A DNA stretch of 7,941 bases from Francisellaceae bacterium UBA6186 (GTDB lineage Bacteria; Pseudomonadota; Gammaproteobacteria; UBA6186; Azoamicaceae). Within the stretch, counting starts at the first letter, position 1, and each line of letters begins with the position of its first letter. Position numbers and translations under genes: made by a program. Shown piece by piece: positions 7,501 to 7,941 of this stretch. The notes below the pieces were generated by a model. It was not told the origin of the DNA. It saw only the letters and a list, made by a program, of their open reading frames with translations, and ran no database searches. The DNA lies in NCBI GenBank assembly GCA_002422785.1, contig DITK01000035.1, positions 1-7,941 on the forward strand. The letters run 5' to 3'.

Positions 7501-7941
7501 CCCCATGAGACGATAATATAACTTTTTTAGCAGATATTTGATCATACAAATCAACCGTATATAAAGGATTATCTTGCTCTGCAGCTAATTGATAAATTGG
7601 AGTATAAATTTCAATTAAATCTTCAGCTCGCATCTTTTTGAATACATCTATTGCCGGCAATCTTAATTTAATTTGTTTGGTTACCAATAATTCATGTGTA
7701 AGGCGTGCTGTATAGCTATTAGGATCAACAACTTCAACCTGCAAACTATCTAGATGCAATGATTTTTCTAATATATTGCTGGTTATATTAGTTGCTATAA
7801 CTAAACTGTGTGCTTTAATAGCAGAATCTTGATAATAAAATCCACGATCTTGAGTTAAACTAAAGTTTGCCCCAACCATTGGTCCTTCATATCTTAAATT
7901 ACCACATAAACTACGTAGGTATCTTCTCCAAAACCGAGGGT
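1580..7941 (-). CDS. Large haemagglutinin-like contact-dependent toxin exoprotein (CdiA-like), 5' end outside window
   Basis: The frame is open from the window edge to the TGA at 1582-1580, giving about 2119 residues. Residue numbers here count the Met at 7879 as 1. That Met is probably internal: about 20 codons upstream lack a stop, and the sequence after it is already beta-rich without a signal peptide. Visible order: beta-helix-like haemagglutinin sequence (1-580), a helix-rich segment (about 590-750), more haemagglutinin sequence with a type-2 repeat (about 968-1063), an unassigned region (about 1265-1600), a probable coiled coil (1605-1655), the pretoxin module (about 1684-1824) and a Gly-rich tip (1825-2099). 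By analogy with CdiA, it would be exported by a two-partner outer-membrane transporter, display a stalk, bind a neighbouring cell and deliver its tip. The N-terminal secretion domain and transporter are not in view. It is coupled by a 4-base overlap to the TPR gene. No VENN motif is seen at the junction. About 22 cysteines are unusual for this class. Confidence 0.85.
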   Translation of the reverse strand, partial: PRFWRRYLRSLCGNLRYEGPMVGANFSLTQDRGFYYQDSAIKAHSLVIATNITSNILEKSLHLDSLQVEVVDPNSYTARLTHELLVTKQIKLRLPAIDVFKKMRAEDLIEIYTPIYQLAAEQDNPLYTVDLYDQISAKKVILSSHGVQQKITQNSLMRPLNPVINAVNLLVTTCNIKLPIGFKVTDNALLHVTGTASYDPSMLKAGRWLGLHLPQVRDFHFAHKIPGSLYAKVLADTQAIDLAEELLVGKHVVVAAPDSTFGSEENSAGIAPIKLHTGEGGKILLLAKQFNLTKVSLYGDKGVTLLATSTIECGSILPQEHMEPYIVTNGALVMATNTNQNIILKHTSITTMGDALLLGQEIQHIGVKLNVGGALTYVGQPVTDCIIERVIEPKNAEVVINDSNAGRCGNWRTYYQVRSYINWDKLQSRCSLVNAGGKLTIATLQGFIGSSCIDLKHGDYTGAPHSPTLTRLKASVSYLYKNQVFHFGEGGRHNTNQTSGYDADYVYHTVPFEYNAHGKNRIIISSPLAIEYNFVGESVEIDLGDNTLTVGRRLANIIPTQSRLTLIKAVDPVLTDSYIQATLSMHNVFTRQPVVPINFVRPNFKIVVLITNTDYFIADPINYPLSHPFIEMQELIATIKYQLGHQSIAANGLSDKEIYYYMLANALEHANSCKPFLEETVIKPMLVYRQLSKHQLKLVSLLPKILDIPELRANIGGMFCRLLTAKGTNKSAIDLLGAIVAQEGYQLDAGRLAILQQYKETQRVIWNKSTSRNMVGRCKTNITTDTVVERTAIEHTGVLKTIKGDGKINVAEFKATGGSIVCLQGHTLMRVRNLLDICGLVNINYAQHSSSAKTIFKKCSTQTFVQHQQIVPFKLITPNGTFTILCDNEIHIEAIQVFAQAGYIYGKNLIELNATKLWQELGPVHTKRGMVLSTTHGSMQTAAPCTFILEKEMIFETAITGSYRDTGSQFIAGVTTVKAGSVEVKPVQLESKIYTKSSGLLGFAYVKTRVTEEHKINQRASYISTDGDLVFHATSKNVTICAISARSAIGQTKFISDYGKVNLLQATDEHKVVTSSKSIGISFTMSEAVMQTMRGDFSKAMQVSLGELSIVRDLKNFFNAEGEIDQVVKGVTAANTIAKSLLALQTDGSMGFISGNLSQYISMTFGETHKAVNFGEIVGNWLLAREIIVTAKENISLTAVNGETQDLYIKSKTGLINIDGGVANECVDEISKSSVISMQSDIPSIGLQSSTHTTRALKHGMSHFKVTGEAYISAIKGDVIFRNAILMARRAYIEAMRLKLESQRDEVIEKINSRTIGTDLKFNKINSHSKWIQEQTGIVVSEDLSIAIEESTALLGSYIEVGAAAIPLKATQPNGLTQDLYELLLPKDSDSGFKVLGIPRAKAISQLFAKAEDPFIRAMVAPEIIQQLRMDNLPETIKPDTDMTSEELLAWANTKECYENYLGFYLALESTALPLNKQQNIGSMVAIAKINDLSLTIWGKTPDNCLHWGVNHNAEGSGIINIALDAKGFYTRLSVTPGMLISPTFSYSDVESTDVSHERGLTMDGLIFGEVVGGIKLRDVKKQQINFAHLSSNIHLQSKDSRPTSHCRQSEESCSKGTIEVDTGIVKKINDIASNLSRLKEVLRQYNPEVQKAKAEAKKVLEQQQLQEAAEQEQHKLVSFLKQRVSDQTEVTGTSKEQSVEDHILLRDQQAREEQRVMAKYGVINSQAAEQRQQSLVEKALDFFIPAAYAEELLYPPTYNRESIGSLGHFDHDGFNRDLLLRFHGSADAYDLLESESSLDRMKREHKNSYTKAVLENDYRQQEQSREKFSWVLTQYRALADKFDETSWYDLVGGTSIKTYTSRIDKDKKDTIHYRNPKDGKFDSSPFDRAMDSFKDGGLNPTKIDGSLKFSDTKDYQVLDFLRSRAKGDNFDIETGGRLFFGGSRSVGSSVFGSGNMQNVGWFIRGSAGFNGASGTAETAFGSSRVDVNGPSGSVNLGAKINTDGTRTNISIGVIVDAKLIDIKGQFKSGKMCFEKYCYKAGIYPAMGIGYGLQGSFGYDADKQRGIDSFNVLAGASLGPVPVMFSSKIILEREPNKLDIDADTQNNNPNTPSSSKPSL
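1583..2407 (-). other. Variable C-terminal tip of the exoprotein (putative toxin domain, unassigned)
   Basis: This encodes the last 275 residues, after the ALADKFD junction. The first 45 residues can be aligned to the visible orphan tip without gaps (16 identities by my count, including Trp, KDK, HYR and GKF). The remainder is particular to this copy: Gly/Ser-rich short strands (RLFFGGSRSVGSSVFGSG, AGFNGASGTAETAFGSSR), alternating hydrophobic strands near NISIGVIVDAKLIDIKG, a paired-cysteine motif MCFEKYC, then GIGYGLQGSFGYD and LAGASLGPVPVMFSSK. The end is low-complexity and Asn/Pro/Ser-rich (NNNPNTPSSSKPS). I see no motif of the common tip nucleases, deaminases or ADP-ribosyltransferases. 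Pattern and neighbour suggest an envelope- or membrane-acting domain, but this is inference. Confidence 0.6.
2408..2830 (-). repeat. Direct repeat copy B: pretoxin module of the exoprotein
   Basis: This is the partner of 134-556, at 98.8 percent identity by direct comparison. It encodes about 141 residues: a polar, Gln/Arg-rich helical part (LRDQQAREEQRVMAKYG), a hydrophobic segment ending in FFIPAAYAEE, a conserved GSLGHFDHDGFNRDLLLRF block, and a long charged helix through RMKREHKNSYTKAVLENDYR to ALADKFD. Its end marks the point where the two tips diverge, so it acts as the module border, as VENN does in enterobacterial CdiA. Weaker homology to the orphan extends to 2917. Confidence 0.95.
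2917..3065 (-). other. Probable coiled-coil linker before the pretoxin module
   Basis: Residues about 1605-1655 (Met at 7879 as 1) are strongly charged and rich in Ala, Gln, Glu and Lys, for example VQKAKAEAKKVLEQQQLQEA, with little Gly and one Pro. They are predicted by eye to form a long helix or coiled coil. Homology to the orphan begins where this segment ends, so it belongs to the fixed backbone. It probably links the beta-helical stalk to the exchangeable end. Confidence 0.5.
4691..4975 (-). other. Haemagglutinin type-2 repeat stretch of the exoprotein
   Basis: Residues about 968-1063 follow the usual pattern of FHA-2 / Fil_haemagg_2 sequences. They begin KSSGLLGF, continue with a Thr/Val/Glu-rich strand, then strand units around ISTDGDLVFHATSKNVTI and SDYGKVNLLQATDEH, and end in a Ser/Lys-rich segment leading to SIGISF. 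The last part matches the familiar 'G.I.LLAA.D......SS.S.GI..SF' signature of CdiA-type proteins. This is the strongest sequence evidence that the large protein belongs to the haemagglutinin/CdiA class rather than being a generic repeat protein. In CdiA, the FHA-2 region is implicated in toxin passage across the target outer membrane. Confidence 0.65.
5630..6110 (-). other. Helix-rich segment interrupting the beta-helical region
   Basis: Residues about 590-750 lack the short alternating beta pattern of the flanking regions and read as a run of amphipathic helices: FIEMQELIATIKYQLGHQ, SDKEIYYYMLANALEHA, LSKHQLKLVSLLPKILDIP and LDAGRLAILQQYKETQRVIW. The segment lies between earlier haemagglutinin-like sequence and the type-2 repeat region, which is where CdiA proteins carry their receptor-binding region. 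A receptor-binding role is inferred from position only; I do not recognise the fold. Confidence 0.4.

Noticed and set aside
1..7941. RNA genes, CRISPR arrays, insertion sequences or attachment sites
   Set aside because: Almost every base lies in three minus-strand reading frames. I saw no tRNA-like cloverleaf, no short spaced repeats, and no terminal inverted repeats or transposase. The only clear repeat is the coding pretoxin duplication.

Overview
All coding sequence in this window lies on the minus strand and forms one compact, AT-rich cassette, read from high to low coordinates. It has the layout of a contact-dependent inhibition / polymorphic toxin locus: a very large filamentous-haemagglutinin-like exoprotein with a variable C-terminal tip (7941 to 1580, its 5' end outside the window), then a small exported TPR protein in the immunity-gene position (1583 to 759), then a second, 'orphan' copy of the exoprotein's C-terminal module with a different tip (724 to 1, running off the window).

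Region by region. From 7941 to about 3070 the large gene encodes beta-helix-like haemagglutinin sequence. It is interrupted by a helix-rich segment (about 5630-6110) and includes a recognisable haemagglutinin type-2 stretch (about 4691-4975). A charged, Gln/Glu/Lys/Ala-rich, probably coiled-coil segment (about 2917-3065) leads into a pretoxin module (2408-2830). The last 275 residues (1583-2407) are a Gly-rich tip that I cannot assign to a known toxin family. The stop codon overlaps the start of the TPR gene in an ATGA arrangement. Thirty-four bases after the TPR gene, the orphan module begins behind an AAAGGAG ribosome-binding sequence.

How the parts fit together. The pretoxin module is nearly identical in the main gene and the orphan: 5 differences over 423 bp (134-556 against 2408-2830) at a constant offset of 2274 bp. 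Similarity falls sharply on both sides. This is the architecture expected when a C-terminal toxin tip is swapped by recombination between the main gene and a downstream orphan cassette. The main tip and the TPR protein would be the current toxin/immunity pair, and the orphan a stored alternative.

Organism. The composition is roughly two thirds A+T by eye, and haemagglutinin-like toxin exoproteins are typical of Gram-negative bacteria. An intracellular or protist-associated proteobacterium is plausible, but nothing here fixes the taxon. The signal peptide style of the TPR protein would also fit a Bacteroidetes source. No RNA gene, insertion sequence, CRISPR array, origin or convincing terminator was seen. 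No intergenic gap is longer than 34 bases.
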